DNA of 64,000 nt from an uncultured Mucilaginibacter sp. (GTDB lineage: Bacteria; Bacteroidota; Bacteroidia; Sphingobacteriales; Sphingobacteriaceae), in the NCBI GenBank assembly GCA_903864275.1, contig CAIPFE010000019.1:186001-250000 (forward strand). The letters run 5' to 3'. Made by a program: the position numbers and the translations under genes. The notes below the pieces were generated by a model. It had not been told where the DNA came from. It saw only the letters and a list, made by a program, of their open reading frames with translations, and did no database searches. Positions 29,873-38,391 of the stretch are shown piece by piece. Position 1 is the first letter of the stretch; each line of letters starts with the position of its first letter.

Positions 29873-30355
29873 TTAACCCCATATTGCTTTTTTAACGGTT
29901 TCACTTACTACTTCGACGAGGACATCTTTCAATCCTCCAGCAACCTCTTTACCTGCCTTAACCGCATATTTCTTAAATTTCATTACTGCCAAACTAGTTT
30001 TTGGAGTTTCTTGAACTATGTTGGCAATAGATTGCTTGAGGTCTTCTTTGTCGGCAGTATTAAGAACTTCAGAAAACTCTACTAATTCAAATGCTGCGTC
30101 CAAGGCGCTTTGCATCCATAGATACGGCTCTCCACATTTAATACAATAAGACGGGGCCGCATAGGAGCCAAAATCAAAGAATCCGTCAGTGTGATACCTC
30201 CCTCGAATGGGCGATTGGCAGTTTCCACAATCCATTATAGTTTGAGCTCCGCAAAGTTCGCAGAAGTCCGCGTTAAATTCAGGGGAAGTCCGAACACTTG
30301 GGTTAATTACATGGCCATTTAGACATATTTGAGCAACATCATAATATCCTGACAT
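29873..30355 (-). CDS. DUF2321-like zinc-ribbon protein
   Basis: 160 aa. The first 75 residues hold four Cys/His pairs spaced like a double zinc ribbon: Cys11/His15, Cys32/Cys35 (CELC), Cys43/Cys46 (CGNC) and Cys71/Cys74 (CIKC). This matches the DUF2321 family. The second half is helical and amphipathic, ending with VVSETVKKAIWG. Function unknown; zinc ribbons often bind nucleic acid or partner proteins. It lies between the kinase gene (140-base gap containing repeat copy C) and the TIR gene. Confidence 0.72.
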   Translation of the reverse strand: MSGYYDVAQICLNGHVINPSVRTSPEFNADFCELCGAQTIMDCGNCQSPIRGRYHTDGFFDFGSYAAPSYCIKCGEPYLWMQSALDAAFELVEFSEVLNTADKEDLKQSIANIVQETPKTSLAVMKFKKYAVKAGKEVAGGLKDVLVEVVSETVKKAIWG

Positions 30356-30417
30356 GTTTGTAAGGTTAAGTTGAATGATAAAATTAAGAAATTTGATTTA
30401 ATAAACAATCAACTTAA

Positions 30418-30454
30418 CTCCCCGCCTGTCCAATCGTCCCGCTTGAACCGCGGT
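30418..30454 (-). repeat. CGGTTCAAG repeat, copy C (inverted)
   Basis: Read on the minus strand it gives CGGTTCAAGCGGGACG and GCGGGGAG, matching copies A and B. It occupies the gap between the kinase and zinc-ribbon genes, so copies B and C face each other around the DUF4304-TIR-zinc-ribbon block. Confidence 0.65.
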
Positions 30455-30495
30455 GACAGATGATTAAGTTGATTATAAAAAATGAAAGACCAACT

Positions 30496-31782
30496 TTATT
30501 TAATATCTTTCTTAATGAGCAACGCGTAAGATTTCCAAATAACGTCTTCAATATTTTGTACAGTTTCTTCATTAAGTTGAGTGGGGTCTTGAAAACGTTG
30601 AATAATACTTTCATTCTTTCCTGCGAAAATTGACAGAATGAAATCTATGCCGTTAGGATAAACCTTAAACATATATGTTTGAGTAATTTTTCTTTCAAAT
30701 TTTTCTGTGATATAATAGTGCCCTGCGATGCAAATCGGATCCCAATGCGGTAAGACTTGCGGCCCACTTATCGCAACCTCTACGTTTGGAAATTTATTTC
30801 TATTTGGAATCTCGCCAAAATATTGCCGTATTTTAGGTAGCATATCTTTTAATTCATTTTCTGCCTTAACTTTTGAAACATCGGCCATGCTCATGATTAG
30901 TGAGATGTAATCATTGTCTGTTTTATCATTCACAACTGTTATTTTATTCAATAATTCTTTTAATTCTTCAATATCCTGAAATCTTCTATTTAATTGTACT
31001 TGAAAACCTTTGTCAAAAAAGCATTTTAGTAAATTGATTTTAACTGCTTCGACGCCAGTTATCATTGTTTCTAAACTAACGCGCTGATGCGGATATCTAC
31101 CTTCTTCATCCATAAAATGAGAGGGGTATTTACCTGTTAAGACATAAAATAATATTCCAACGAGGTAGGTAATATCACTTCTTTTATCACGTTTATTACC
31201 GTTGTCATGTTTTAATTCGGGAAGATATAAAAAACGATTACCTAATTGCATTGCACCAGACTCATGTAATTCTGCGTCCGAATCTCTTGCAGATAATCCA
31301 AAATCAATTAACTGTGGCGCATTATCCGAGTTCTCTTCAAGAATAATATTGTCTGGTTTTATATCCCTGTGAACAATATCATTGTTGTGACAAAATTGAA
31401 GTATATCGGCAAGCTGGACGACTAGTCCAACGGCTTCGTTCAAAGCCATCGGCCCATTATTGGATATTCTTTCTTCTAAACTTAAACCATTGATGTATGG
31501 ATATACAAAATAAAGCCTTTGTTCGATTTCAGGCGTTTCATTGCAATTATGATCAACTATTTGGGGAATTTGAGAATGATTAAGAGCAATATAATTGTGT
31601 ACCTCTCGATAGAATCTGGATCGTCTTTCCAACTTACTTGAATCTTTGATAACTTTCAGTACAAATTCGCCTTTTATATTTTGGTCCGTAGAATGAACCA
31701 AATAATTATCGCATTGCCCGCCACCGCTTAACTCTTTTTCAATTTTCCACTTGCCAATCCAAGGTTTTTTTTGCTTTCCCAT
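30496..31782 (-). CDS. Ser/Thr protein kinase with unknown C-terminal domain
   Basis: 428 aa. A eukaryotic-type kinase domain (about 10-285) keeps all catalytic landmarks: glycine loop SGGGQC (19-24), Lys43 in FVLKVIKD, Glu60, HRDIKPDN (138-145), DFG (160-162), PE (188-189) and Asp203. Residues about 290-428 form a separate domain without recognised family (contains ISGPQVLPHWDP and YMFKVYPNGIDFIL). No membrane helix, so it is cytosolic, unlike PASTA kinases. First gene of the minus-strand island and very AT-rich (14 of 60 G+C at 30961-31020, counted by hand). Possible role: phosphorylating a target or partner in an abortive-infection response. Confidence 0.9.
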   Translation of the reverse strand: MGKQKKPWIGKWKIEKELSGGGQCDNYLVHSTDQNIKGEFVLKVIKDSSKLERRSRFYREVHNYIALNHSQIPQIVDHNCNETPEIEQRLYFVYPYINGLSLEERISNNGPMALNEAVGLVVQLADILQFCHNNDIVHRDIKPDNIILEENSDNAPQLIDFGLSARDSDAELHESGAMQLGNRFLYLPELKHDNGNKRDKRSDITYLVGILFYVLTGKYPSHFMDEEGRYPHQRVSLETMITGVEAVKINLLKCFFDKGFQVQLNRRFQDIEELKELLNKITVVNDKTDNDYISLIMSMADVSKVKAENELKDMLPKIRQYFGEIPNRNKFPNVEVAISGPQVLPHWDPICIAGHYYITEKFERKITQTYMFKVYPNGIDFILSIFAGKNESIIQRFQDPTQLNEETVQNIEDVIWKSYALLIKKDIK

Positions 31783-31910
31783 AGGACGTTCTTTGTTAAA
31801 ATTAAGTTATAGGCTCAAGTTATCCTTTTTTTCACATAAGTGTTCGTCTCATCCGCATAATCCTTAAAAATTATCCGTAAAATTGATCCACCAATTTTCG
31901 CCCCAATATT

Positions 31911-33626
31911 ATGAACACCCCCACCCCCGAATACCTCTACGACAAACCCAACCCCAAAAATACTTACGATGCCATCGTTATCGGCTCGGGGATATCCGGC
32001 GGCTGGGCGGCGAAGGAGTTATGCGAAAAAGGACTAAAAACCCTGGTGCTGGAGCGCGGGCGGAACGTGGAACACATAAAAGATTATCCCACCGCCATGA
32101 CGCCGCCCTGGGGCTTTGAGCACCACGGCGAATTAACGCTGAAGATGCACGAAGATAACCCCATCGCTTCGCGCTGCTATGCGTTTAAGGAAGAAACACA
32201 GCATTTTTTTGTAAAGGACAAGGAGCACCCCTATATCCAAACCCAGCCGTTCGATTGGATACGGGGCTACCAGGTGGGCGGCAAGTCGCTGCTTTGGGCC
32301 AGGTGGACGCAGCGCTGGAGCGACCTCGATTTTGAAGCCAATGCAAAGGATGGCACTGCCGTCGACTGGCCCATCCGCTATAAAGATATAGCGCCCTGGT
32401 ACAGCTATGCCGAAAAATTTGCCGGCATAAGCGGCAACCGCGACGGCCTGCCCCAGGTGCCTGACGGCGAGTTTTTGCCGCCGATGGAAATGAACGCGAT
32501 AGAGCAGCATTTTAAAAGCAGCATCGAAAGCAATTTCCCCGGAAGGAACCTCATTATTTCGCGCACCGCAAACCTTTCAAAGGCCGTCAACGGTCGCGGC
32601 CCCTGCCAGTACCGCGACCTGTGCTACCGGGGCTGCCCGTTTGGCGGCTATTTCAGCAGTAATTCGGCAACCATACCCGCGGCGGTTAAAACCGGCAATT
32701 TAACCCTGCGGCCTTTTTCGGTGGTCCACTCCATCATCTACGACGAAAAAACCCAAAAAGCAAAGGGCGTGCGGGTGATCGATGCCAACACCCTGCAGTC
32801 GACCGAATATTTTGCCAGGATCATATTTTTAAATGCCAGTACTTTAAACTCCACCCTCGTACTGCTCAATTCCACCTCTTCCCGTTTCCCCAATGGCATG
32901 GGGAACGACAGCGGCGCCCTGGGCCATTACCTGATGGACCATAACTACCGCGGCCGCGTTTATGGCGAGCATGATGGTTTCGAAGATAAATATTACTACG
33001 GCCGTCGCCCCACAGGTGTTTATTTACCCCGTTTCAGGAATTTGAAAGGGTTAAAGGAACATGATTTTATACGCGGCTATGCCTACGCCTGCGGCGGGGG
33101 CCGGGGGCAGGGAAATTTCACCGGCGGCAGGGAATTGGGCGGGGATTTTAAAGACAGCTTAACCGAAGCCGGCCCATGGTACATGAGCATGACCGGCATG
33201 GGCGAATGCCTGCCCGATGTGCGCAACAAAGTTACCCTAAGCAAAGATAAAACCGACAAATGGGGTATACCCCTGCTCGACATTGATGCCGCCTACCGCG
33301 AAAATGAAGTTACGATGCTGAAAGATATCCTGCAAAGCGGCTCGGAAATGCTGGATAAGGCCGGCTTTAAAAACATAGGCCAGCAGGATACCCACCAGGC
33401 CCCCGGCCTCGGCATCCACGAAATGGGCACCGCCCGCATGGGCCGCGATGCAAAAACATCTGTGCTGAACGGCAATAACCAGGTTTGGGGCGCCCCCAAC
33501 GTCTTCGTCACCGATGGCGCCTGCATGACCTCCGGCGCCTGCCAGAACCCGTCATTAACCTATATGGCGTTAACGGCAAGGGCTGCAGATTTTGCGGTTG
33601 GCGAATTGAAGAGGGGGGAGTTGTGA
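31911..33626 (+). CDS. GMC-family FAD oxidoreductase
   Basis: 571-aa sugar- or alcohol-oxidising flavoprotein. The FAD-binding Rossmann motif is IVIGSGISGGWAAKEL (about 23-38) with LVLERG as strand end. The C-terminal GMC signature has GLGIHEMGTARMG and CQNPSLTYMALTARA, giving the His/Asn active-site pair. It resembles the large subunit of gluconate 2-dehydrogenase-type enzymes, which usually have a small subunit-3 gene next door; none is seen here and no signal peptide is present. GC-rich (37 of 60 at 32401-32460), in sharp contrast to the kinase gene 130 bases away. Confidence 0.9.
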   Translation: MNTPTPEYLYDKPNPKNTYDAIVIGSGISGGWAAKELCEKGLKTLVLERGRNVEHIKDYPTAMTPPWGFEHHGELTLKMHEDNPIASRCYAFKEETQHFFVKDKEHPYIQTQPFDWIRGYQVGGKSLLWARWTQRWSDLDFEANAKDGTAVDWPIRYKDIAPWYSYAEKFAGISGNRDGLPQVPDGEFLPPMEMNAIEQHFKSSIESNFPGRNLIISRTANLSKAVNGRGPCQYRDLCYRGCPFGGYFSSNSATIPAAVKTGNLTLRPFSVVHSIIYDEKTQKAKGVRVIDANTLQSTEYFARIIFLNASTLNSTLVLLNSTSSRFPNGMGNDSGALGHYLMDHNYRGRVYGEHDGFEDKYYYGRRPTGVYLPRFRNLKGLKEHDFIRGYAYACGGGRGQGNFTGGRELGGDFKDSLTEAGPWYMSMTGMGECLPDVRNKVTLSKDKTDKWGIPLLDIDAAYRENEVTMLKDILQSGSEMLDKAGFKNIGQQDTHQAPGLGIHEMGTARMGRDAKTSVLNGNNQVWGAPNVFVTDGACMTSGACQNPSLTYMALTARAADFAVGELKRGEL

Positions 33627-33643
33627 CCTGTTTTCCCTTGAGT

Positions 33644-33793
33644 GTTCGAAACGTTTAAAAAGGCGCCGGCCTGTGCGATTATGAATGTTTGTAATTTATT
33701 TTTTCAATGGCATTCATGAGCTCCTTCGTCGGTTTCCCTCTCAAGAGGGGAGCCCATCGCGCAGGCCGAACGCCACTTCGGGAATGTTTCGAA
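33644..33793. repeat. 150-bp imperfect inverted repeat (MITE-like)
   Basis: Outer arms GTTCGAAAC (33644-33652) and GTTTCGAA (33786-33793), then GGCGCCGGCCTGTGCGAT (33662-33679) with ATCGCGCAGGCCGAACGCC (33756-33774), then TATGAATG (33680-33687) with CATTCAT (33711-33717). A small inner hairpin CCCTCT/AGAGGG is near 33736-33749. The segment could fold back over its whole length. Confidence 0.6.
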
Positions 33794-33916
33794 TTCCCCA
33801 CCTGTTTACCCCACACCAACTAACCCCGCACTCAGCCTTTGGTACAGGCAAATTGCCCGGCGGGCAGCCATGGTAAAATTTTAATGACATATAAGCCGAT
33901 TTTCAACCAACTATTG

Positions 33917-33924
33917 TAGATTTG
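33917..33924 (+). promoter_or_regulatory. -7 box of the peroxiredoxin gene
   Basis: TAGATTTG matches TAnnTTTG and lies 35 bases before the ATG at 33960. No clear TTG at -33. Confidence 0.45.
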
Positions 33925-33959
33925 ATGACAACATCATTAATAAGTAAAAACAATCCGCC

Positions 33960-34562
33960 ATGTTAAATAAATATTATCGCCTGTCTTTTTTAATTTTTAG
34001 CTTTTTACTCCTGGTAACCCGGTCTGGCTTTGCCCAATCGGCGATGTTGAAAAAAGGAGATGCAGCGCCTGTATTTACTGCCCAGGCCAGCCTGGCCGGC
34101 AATGAATTTGATTTTTCATTAAAAAAAGCCCTTGCCAAAGGGCCCGTTGTGGTATATTTCTACCCTTCTGCCTATACCGGCGGCTGTGATGCGGAAGCAC
34201 ATACCTTCGCCGAACTAAAGGATAAATTTACAGCAGCGGGAGCTACCATTATCGGCGTATCTGCTGATGATATTCAGCGGCTGAATAAATTTTCTTCCGA
34301 TCCCAGTTACTGCGCAGGCAAGTTCCCTGTCGCGTCAGACGCCGGGGGCAAAATCGCGGCAACATACGGCCTGACCATGGCGGCCGGAAGGTCCGGGATT
34401 AAAGACCTACTCGGCCAGGACCTCACGCATGGCTTTATCCCGCGGACCACTTATGTCATCGGTAAAGACGGTAAGATTATAGCAGTATTTTCATCAGAAA
34501 CCGATCACATTTCGCCCACCGAACATGTTGAAAAGTCGCTGGCGATCGTAAAAGGGCTATAA
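33960..34562 (+). CDS. Exported peroxiredoxin (AhpC/TSA, PrxQ/BCP-like)
   Basis: 200-aa thiol peroxidase. A signal peptide covers residues 1-26 (SGFAQ). The thioredoxin fold follows, with peroxidatic Cys76 in YPSAYTGGCDAEA, where the usual TPGC is TGGC, and a second cysteine in the SYCAG segment (about 119) as possible resolving residue. FIPRTTYVIGKDGKI is the conserved end strand pair. It should reduce peroxides in the periplasm. Odd: the glycine in place of the conserved proline before the active cysteine. Confidence 0.88.
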   Translation: MLNKYYRLSFLIFSFLLLVTRSGFAQSAMLKKGDAAPVFTAQASLAGNEFDFSLKKALAKGPVVVYFYPSAYTGGCDAEAHTFAELKDKFTAAGATIIGVSADDIQRLNKFSSDPSYCAGKFPVASDAGGKIAATYGLTMAAGRSGIKDLLGQDLTHGFIPRTTYVIGKDGKIIAVFSSETDHISPTEHVEKSLAIVKGL

Positions 34563-34646
34563 TTCGCGACCGGGAAGCAGGTAAGTTGTGGGGGGAATTC
34601 TACAGCTAAAGCTATTAATCTATCTCCCGGATCATAATAACAATAA

Positions 34647-34674
34647 AAGGGTCTCAGCAATCGCTGAAACCCTT
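34647..34674. terminator. Hairpin terminator between converging genes
   Basis: AAGGGT-C-TCAGC (34647-34658) pairs with GCTGA-A-ACCCTT (34663-34674), one mismatch. On the minus strand it is followed by TTTTATTGTTATT, so it most likely ends the duplicated-module gene; it may also serve the peroxiredoxin gene on the + strand. Confidence 0.75.
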
Positions 34675-34742
34675 AATGCTATTTTACATCTGGTACCGAA
34701 GCATCGAAAATGCGGGCGCGCGTGGCGCCTCCCATTTTCATT

Positions 34743-36830
34743 TTACTTTTTTGGCTGCAAACAAACAATTTGCTCTGCTGGTGTATAAAAACCAACTGAT
34801 ACGCTGTCGTGTATGGTTTTTTCGTAAACCACAAGGCCAATGCTTCCGCAAGGGCTGCCTGTAACGCTTGTTGCGAACGAGAACGGGGCATTAACCACAT
34901 TTGAAGTACCACTTGCAACAGTCCCTACAAAGCTCGCGGCCAATACATAGCTGGAGATGTAATCATCCGTAGCGGTGAAATGGCCGGTGATCGTGTCCCC
35001 TTTATGAAAATGGGTGCAGTCGCCGCCGTTATCAATATTAAGCAGCGCTACCGGCGCGGTATTATCCATTTGTATCACCTTACTGAAAACGCCCGGAACG
35101 CCTAAAATATCGAGGTCGATCTGCCATTTATCGTCACCCCCCGGCGACCACCTGGCCAGCACGTTATCTATATTGTCATTATAGTCTGCCCCAGAGCCCT
35201 GGTAAGCATAATAAGCGGCCCCATCAGGACTAATGGTTTGATAGGTATTATGCGGAGGCAGCGGGTTTTGATGGTAACCAACCAGCCAAAGCGGATCAGT
35301 TAAATAATGGAATGCGCTTGTTGCCAGGTTAGTTACTTTAATGCGGTAATAGTACCCCGCGTATGATGGGCCTTGTATTACTACATCGCCCGCAAACGGG
35401 GCCCCGCTTTCAACGGGGTTGGCATTAAGTGCAAATGCAGCGCCGCTGACTGTAAGGCCTGTTCCGCTGCTGATCATATCTACAGGTATGCCACCTAAAC
35501 AATAGAAGTAAGGCAATACGGTGCCAACAGGAATTTCTGCGCCGGGTTTCACCTGTACATACTTGTCGAGCAGGTTGCCCCAATATTGCAGCTGATTTGG
35601 ATCGGTGGTAGAGGAAGGCACATTCCATGAAAGCACAGCGCGTACTTTTACAACGTTTGGACTACTGCACAGTTTATGCTTATGCGTAAAATCGAACGGA
35701 AGAATGGCCGCATACGACAGGCCGCCTGCGGGAATATCATTAATGTCGTGTACATTTACCGCCGAAGTGCCCAGGTATTCCCAGGTACAATCATTGTTCC
35801 AGTCGGCCCAAAAGGCCACGTATTCTATGCTGCCGCTGCTGCAAAGGTTGCCCGAATAGCCACCCGGTCTTTTTATCCGGAATGTGGCCACAAATTGCTC
35901 CAGGTTGTAATCAAGGCCCAGGTTTTCAAGCTGTTCGTAAGAAACATCTGCGCTGGTCTTTTCCAGCTCAGCGATAATTGCCGCCAGGTCTATTCCGTAT
36001 GCCTGCCAGGTTTCAATCGCTTTCGAAACAACATTCGAGTCGAAACTTTTTAAAGCGGCCTGTACACTTTGTAATCCATACCTCGCCGGGGTTACATATT
36101 CGTGCTTCTTATATAAGTCAACAAGGGAGCCGAGGCTAAGTTGATTTGGAACCAGCGAAGCCTGGGTTTCTGCTAAAGCAGCTTCGCCGCCGGGAATTAT
36201 TTTAGCAGCGTCTGCCAGCTTAAGCGCTGGCTGGGCCACCGTTAATGCAACCAATTGCGACAAAGCCGGATTTTTTAGGATCAACTCAAGCGCCGGCTTG
36301 ATCTGGATTTGATCGTCAATTCTATCACCCCATATAGAGTCATAATTAGGGGTATTGGCAGGCGGGATCTGGTTCCACTCCAGTATCGCGCGCACCTTCG
36401 GCAAAATATGAATGCTGCAGAAAGCAGTTTTAGGGTTTATTTTTAACGATGCCGAATAACTTAAGGGTTTTTCGGGGTGCTGCGTACAATCGTTACCTGT
36501 CGGGATGTCGTGCTCGGTAACCCCGGTGTAACCCTGGTCAACCCAGCCGCTGCCATAGTCTAAATAAAAACGTACAAAAGCAAAAGACCCCGGCGTGCAC
36601 AAAGTGCCGTTATAGCCGAAATCCTGCTTCGTAACAAAAATTGCTTCCAGCGTTTGGAAATCAGGGTTGTACCCTACAGATTGCACCTCTTCAAAAAAAG
36701 TGTTTCCTGAAAAAGAAACTACATCATCTTTCAGTTTTGTTAATGCTTTTGCAGTTGAGGGGTGCCTGGATGCGTGCAAAGCATTGAAGCCTTGCCTCAG
36801 ATCCTTCAATTTTGTTTCATTGCGGTTCAT
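34743..36830 (-). CDS. Large protein with two copies of an unknown Cys-containing module
   Basis: 695 aa from ATG 36830; an earlier in-frame ATG at 36944 would add 38 polar residues. No signal peptide or membrane helix. Residues about 45-175 and 305-440 (counted from 36830) are repeats of one module: each runs from a Y-x-LE-F pattern through GYNGTLC/GYSGNLC, a Gly-Ser-Phe/Tyr-VxF segment, HDI, LSY, then VKVRAxLxWN and a closing YVQVKP/QIQIKP. A helical linker joins them. The last third is beta-rich with FHKGDTITGHFTATDDY. No family recognised; extracellular-like composition without a signal peptide is odd. Confidence 0.6.
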   Translation of the reverse strand: MNRNETKLKDLRQGFNALHASRHPSTAKALTKLKDDVVSFSGNTFFEEVQSVGYNPDFQTLEAIFVTKQDFGYNGTLCTPGSFAFVRFYLDYGSGWVDQGYTGVTEHDIPTGNDCTQHPEKPLSYSASLKINPKTAFCSIHILPKVRAILEWNQIPPANTPNYDSIWGDRIDDQIQIKPALELILKNPALSQLVALTVAQPALKLADAAKIIPGGEAALAETQASLVPNQLSLGSLVDLYKKHEYVTPARYGLQSVQAALKSFDSNVVSKAIETWQAYGIDLAAIIAELEKTSADVSYEQLENLGLDYNLEQFVATFRIKRPGGYSGNLCSSGSIEYVAFWADWNNDCTWEYLGTSAVNVHDINDIPAGGLSYAAILPFDFTHKHKLCSSPNVVKVRAVLSWNVPSSTTDPNQLQYWGNLLDKYVQVKPGAEIPVGTVLPYFYCLGGIPVDMISSGTGLTVSGAAFALNANPVESGAPFAGDVVIQGPSYAGYYYRIKVTNLATSAFHYLTDPLWLVGYHQNPLPPHNTYQTISPDGAAYYAYQGSGADYNDNIDNVLARWSPGGDDKWQIDLDILGVPGVFSKVIQMDNTAPVALLNIDNGGDCTHFHKGDTITGHFTATDDYISSYVLAASFVGTVASGTSNVVNAPFSFATSVTGSPCGSIGLVVYEKTIHDSVSVGFYTPAEQIVCLQPKK

Positions 36831-37309
36831 AGTGATTTTTTTTGTCTTCGACGTGTTTGCGCTGAAGTGGTTATGCCTACTCTGTTTTCCCTTTTCGGCC
36901 TCTGGGTTAGGTGTATTTGTGATAAATGGTTTAGTGCATTTCAAAGGTCAGTATTCTGATAATCAGGTGCTCTGTGGTTTTTACGCTATTCTGCACCGTG
37001 CTTTTACGCTATTTTTTTAGCGTAAGAAACCTGTTTCGGAAGTGTAAAAACTGTAAGGCATTAAAAGAAATTGCCGGCCTGTAAATCCTGGGATGTAATC
37101 GGAGAACCCCTTAACTTGATGACATTGGGCTTTCGGCAGCGGGTGTTGTGAAGGGGGCTTTTGCGAAAATGCTGTTGCAGAAACAAATGGTAATGATACT
37201 ACATTTAACAATTTGTGCCGAAAGTCATGGTTTACCCAATTATTTATAATTATATTTATAAAAGTTATTAATAGTCTGTTACTTATCTATGGTTTTAACT
37301 TCTAATAAC
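36831..37309. other. Divergent intergenic region with repeated TTACGCTA
   Basis: About 480 bases between the duplicated-module gene (minus) and the response regulator (plus). It holds two direct and one inverted copy of TTTTACGCTA near 36979-37026 and an AT-rich stretch before the regulator. No gene supported. Confidence 0.45.
37004..37025. promoter_or_regulatory. Perfect TTACGCTA/TAGCGTAA palindrome
   Basis: TTACGCTA (37004-37011) and TAGCGTAA (37018-37025) flank six T. The same word also occurs directly at 36980-36988. The arrangement suits a binding site for a dimeric regulator, or a hairpin. Confidence 0.4.
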
Positions 37310-37687
37310 ATGAAAAAGGTTCTTGTAATAGAAGATGATTTGGACACCTCTCAATGCCTGGACTGTCTTATAAATGATTTGGGGTATGAATTTATTCAAT
37401 CTCCTTTTATGCTCAGCCCTGCAGAGGTTATAAAAATTAATCCTGATGTAATAGTATTGGATTTTTATTTACCGGATGGCCATGGTGACAACCTTTGTTT
37501 ACAATTAAAAGAAAATTCATTAACCAAAGAAATCCCTGTTATTTTAGTTTCCACTCATAGTAACCTGGCAAATATTGCAAAATCTTGTTTTGCCGATGGG
37601 TACCTGGAAAAACCTTTTAATTTTGATAAGCTGATACAGATGCTTTCTGAATTTGGGGATCATTCGTTAGTAAGTTTCACTGCTTAA
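37310..37687 (+). CDS. Single-domain CheY-like response regulator
   Basis: 125 aa, only a receiver domain. ATG 37310 was chosen over 37289 because MKKVLVIEDD is the standard receiver start. Acidic pocket Asp9/Asp10, phosphoacceptor Asp51 in VIVLDFYLPDGHG, switch Thr/Ser in ILVSTHS and Lys in YLEKPFNFDKL are all present. No output domain, so it acts by protein contact. No kinase gene is adjacent. The two H-box proteins elsewhere in this window lack ATPase domains, so they cannot be assumed to be its kinases. Confidence 0.9.
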   Translation: MKKVLVIEDDLDTSQCLDCLINDLGYEFIQSPFMLSPAEVIKINPDVIVLDFYLPDGHGDNLCLQLKENSLTKEIPVILVSTHSNLANIAKSCFADGYLEKPFNFDKLIQMLSEFGDHSLVSFTA

Positions 37688-37733
37688 ATTTATTTAAAAA
37701 ATTACAGTGCCGGGGACGCTTTTCAACAACCAA

Positions 37734-38132
37734 TCATTTCCCCTGCGCAAACGGCATAGTGCTATTATCCATTAGCACAATTTTAATTTGCTTCGGGTCG
37801 GTAACTACAATTTGGGGTTTGCCCTTGTAGGTTGCCAGTTTGCCTGTAACAATAATGTCTTTTCCCCGGTAGTCAATTTCGGGCCGGCCTTTGAACTTCG
37901 GCCTGTCGGCGGCCGGTATCGTGATGGTGAGCTGCTGACTTGGGTTGTCGCCGCCAATGTTAAGCAGTGTAGTGTTTGAAGGCGTTATGAGTTTGCCGTC
38001 GACTACTTTATCACATATTTTAACAGTTTGGCCAATGTGTTTAGCGGCATTTTTTACTGCTACGGTAGTTTGCGCTGAGGCTTTATAAGCGAATAAAGCT
38101 GCAAATGCGGTAAGGACAAGGAGCTTTTTCAT
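37734..38132 (-). CDS. Exported OB-fold protein
   Basis: 132 aa from ATG 38132 (an ATG at 38216 is in frame but the signal peptide starts here; cleavage after ASAQ, residue 21). The body AAKHIGQTVKICDKV, TLLNIGGDNPSQQLTITI and GKDIIVTGKLATYKGKPQIVVTDPKQI matches the small secreted OB-fold domain found in many Bacteroidota. Such domains bind nucleic acid or other ligands; the role here is unknown. Stands alone on the minus strand. Confidence 0.72.
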   Translation of the reverse strand: MKKLLVLTAFAALFAYKASAQTTVAVKNAAKHIGQTVKICDKVVDGKLITPSNTTLLNIGGDNPSQQLTITIPAADRPKFKGRPEIDYRGKDIIVTGKLATYKGKPQIVVTDPKQIKIVLMDNSTMPFAQGK

Positions 38133-38230
38133 ATTTAAGGCTGTAATTTGGTTTATGGGGGATAGTCCTTTTATGCAATTAAAGGTACGGAAATTATGAA
38201 CAATATTAGGGCTCATAGAACAAGGTCATA

Positions 38231-38311
38231 ATATCGAACACCAAATAACGAATGTTGAATTATGAAAAAAACTTCGAAATTCGACATTCAAAATTCATTA
38301 TTCGATATTCT
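38231..38311. repeat. Imperfect palindrome of TTCGA/CATT words
   Basis: AATATCGAA and ATAACGAATGTTGAAT on the left pair imperfectly with ATTCGACATTCAAAATTCATTATTCGATATT-like words on the right. Same type as the word runs at 26381-26411 and 26640-26682. Confidence 0.5.
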
Positions 38312-38391
38312 TATTTAATTAAGGACATTCCCTGTAGAGGTGCAACTCAATATTGATATGGATTTTTCTATGCGGAAGGCTTAAAAGTCGT

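Larger units (their letters stand above)
33627..33959. other. Intergenic region after the GMC gene
   Basis: About 330 bases. The first half is the large inverted repeat at 33644-33793; the second half carries the -7 box of the peroxiredoxin gene. No gene supported. Confidence 0.45.

Noticed and set aside
30414..30614. 66-codon minus-strand frame overlapping the kinase end
   Set aside because: It lies largely within the kinase gene in another frame and runs through repeat copy C; no support as a protein.
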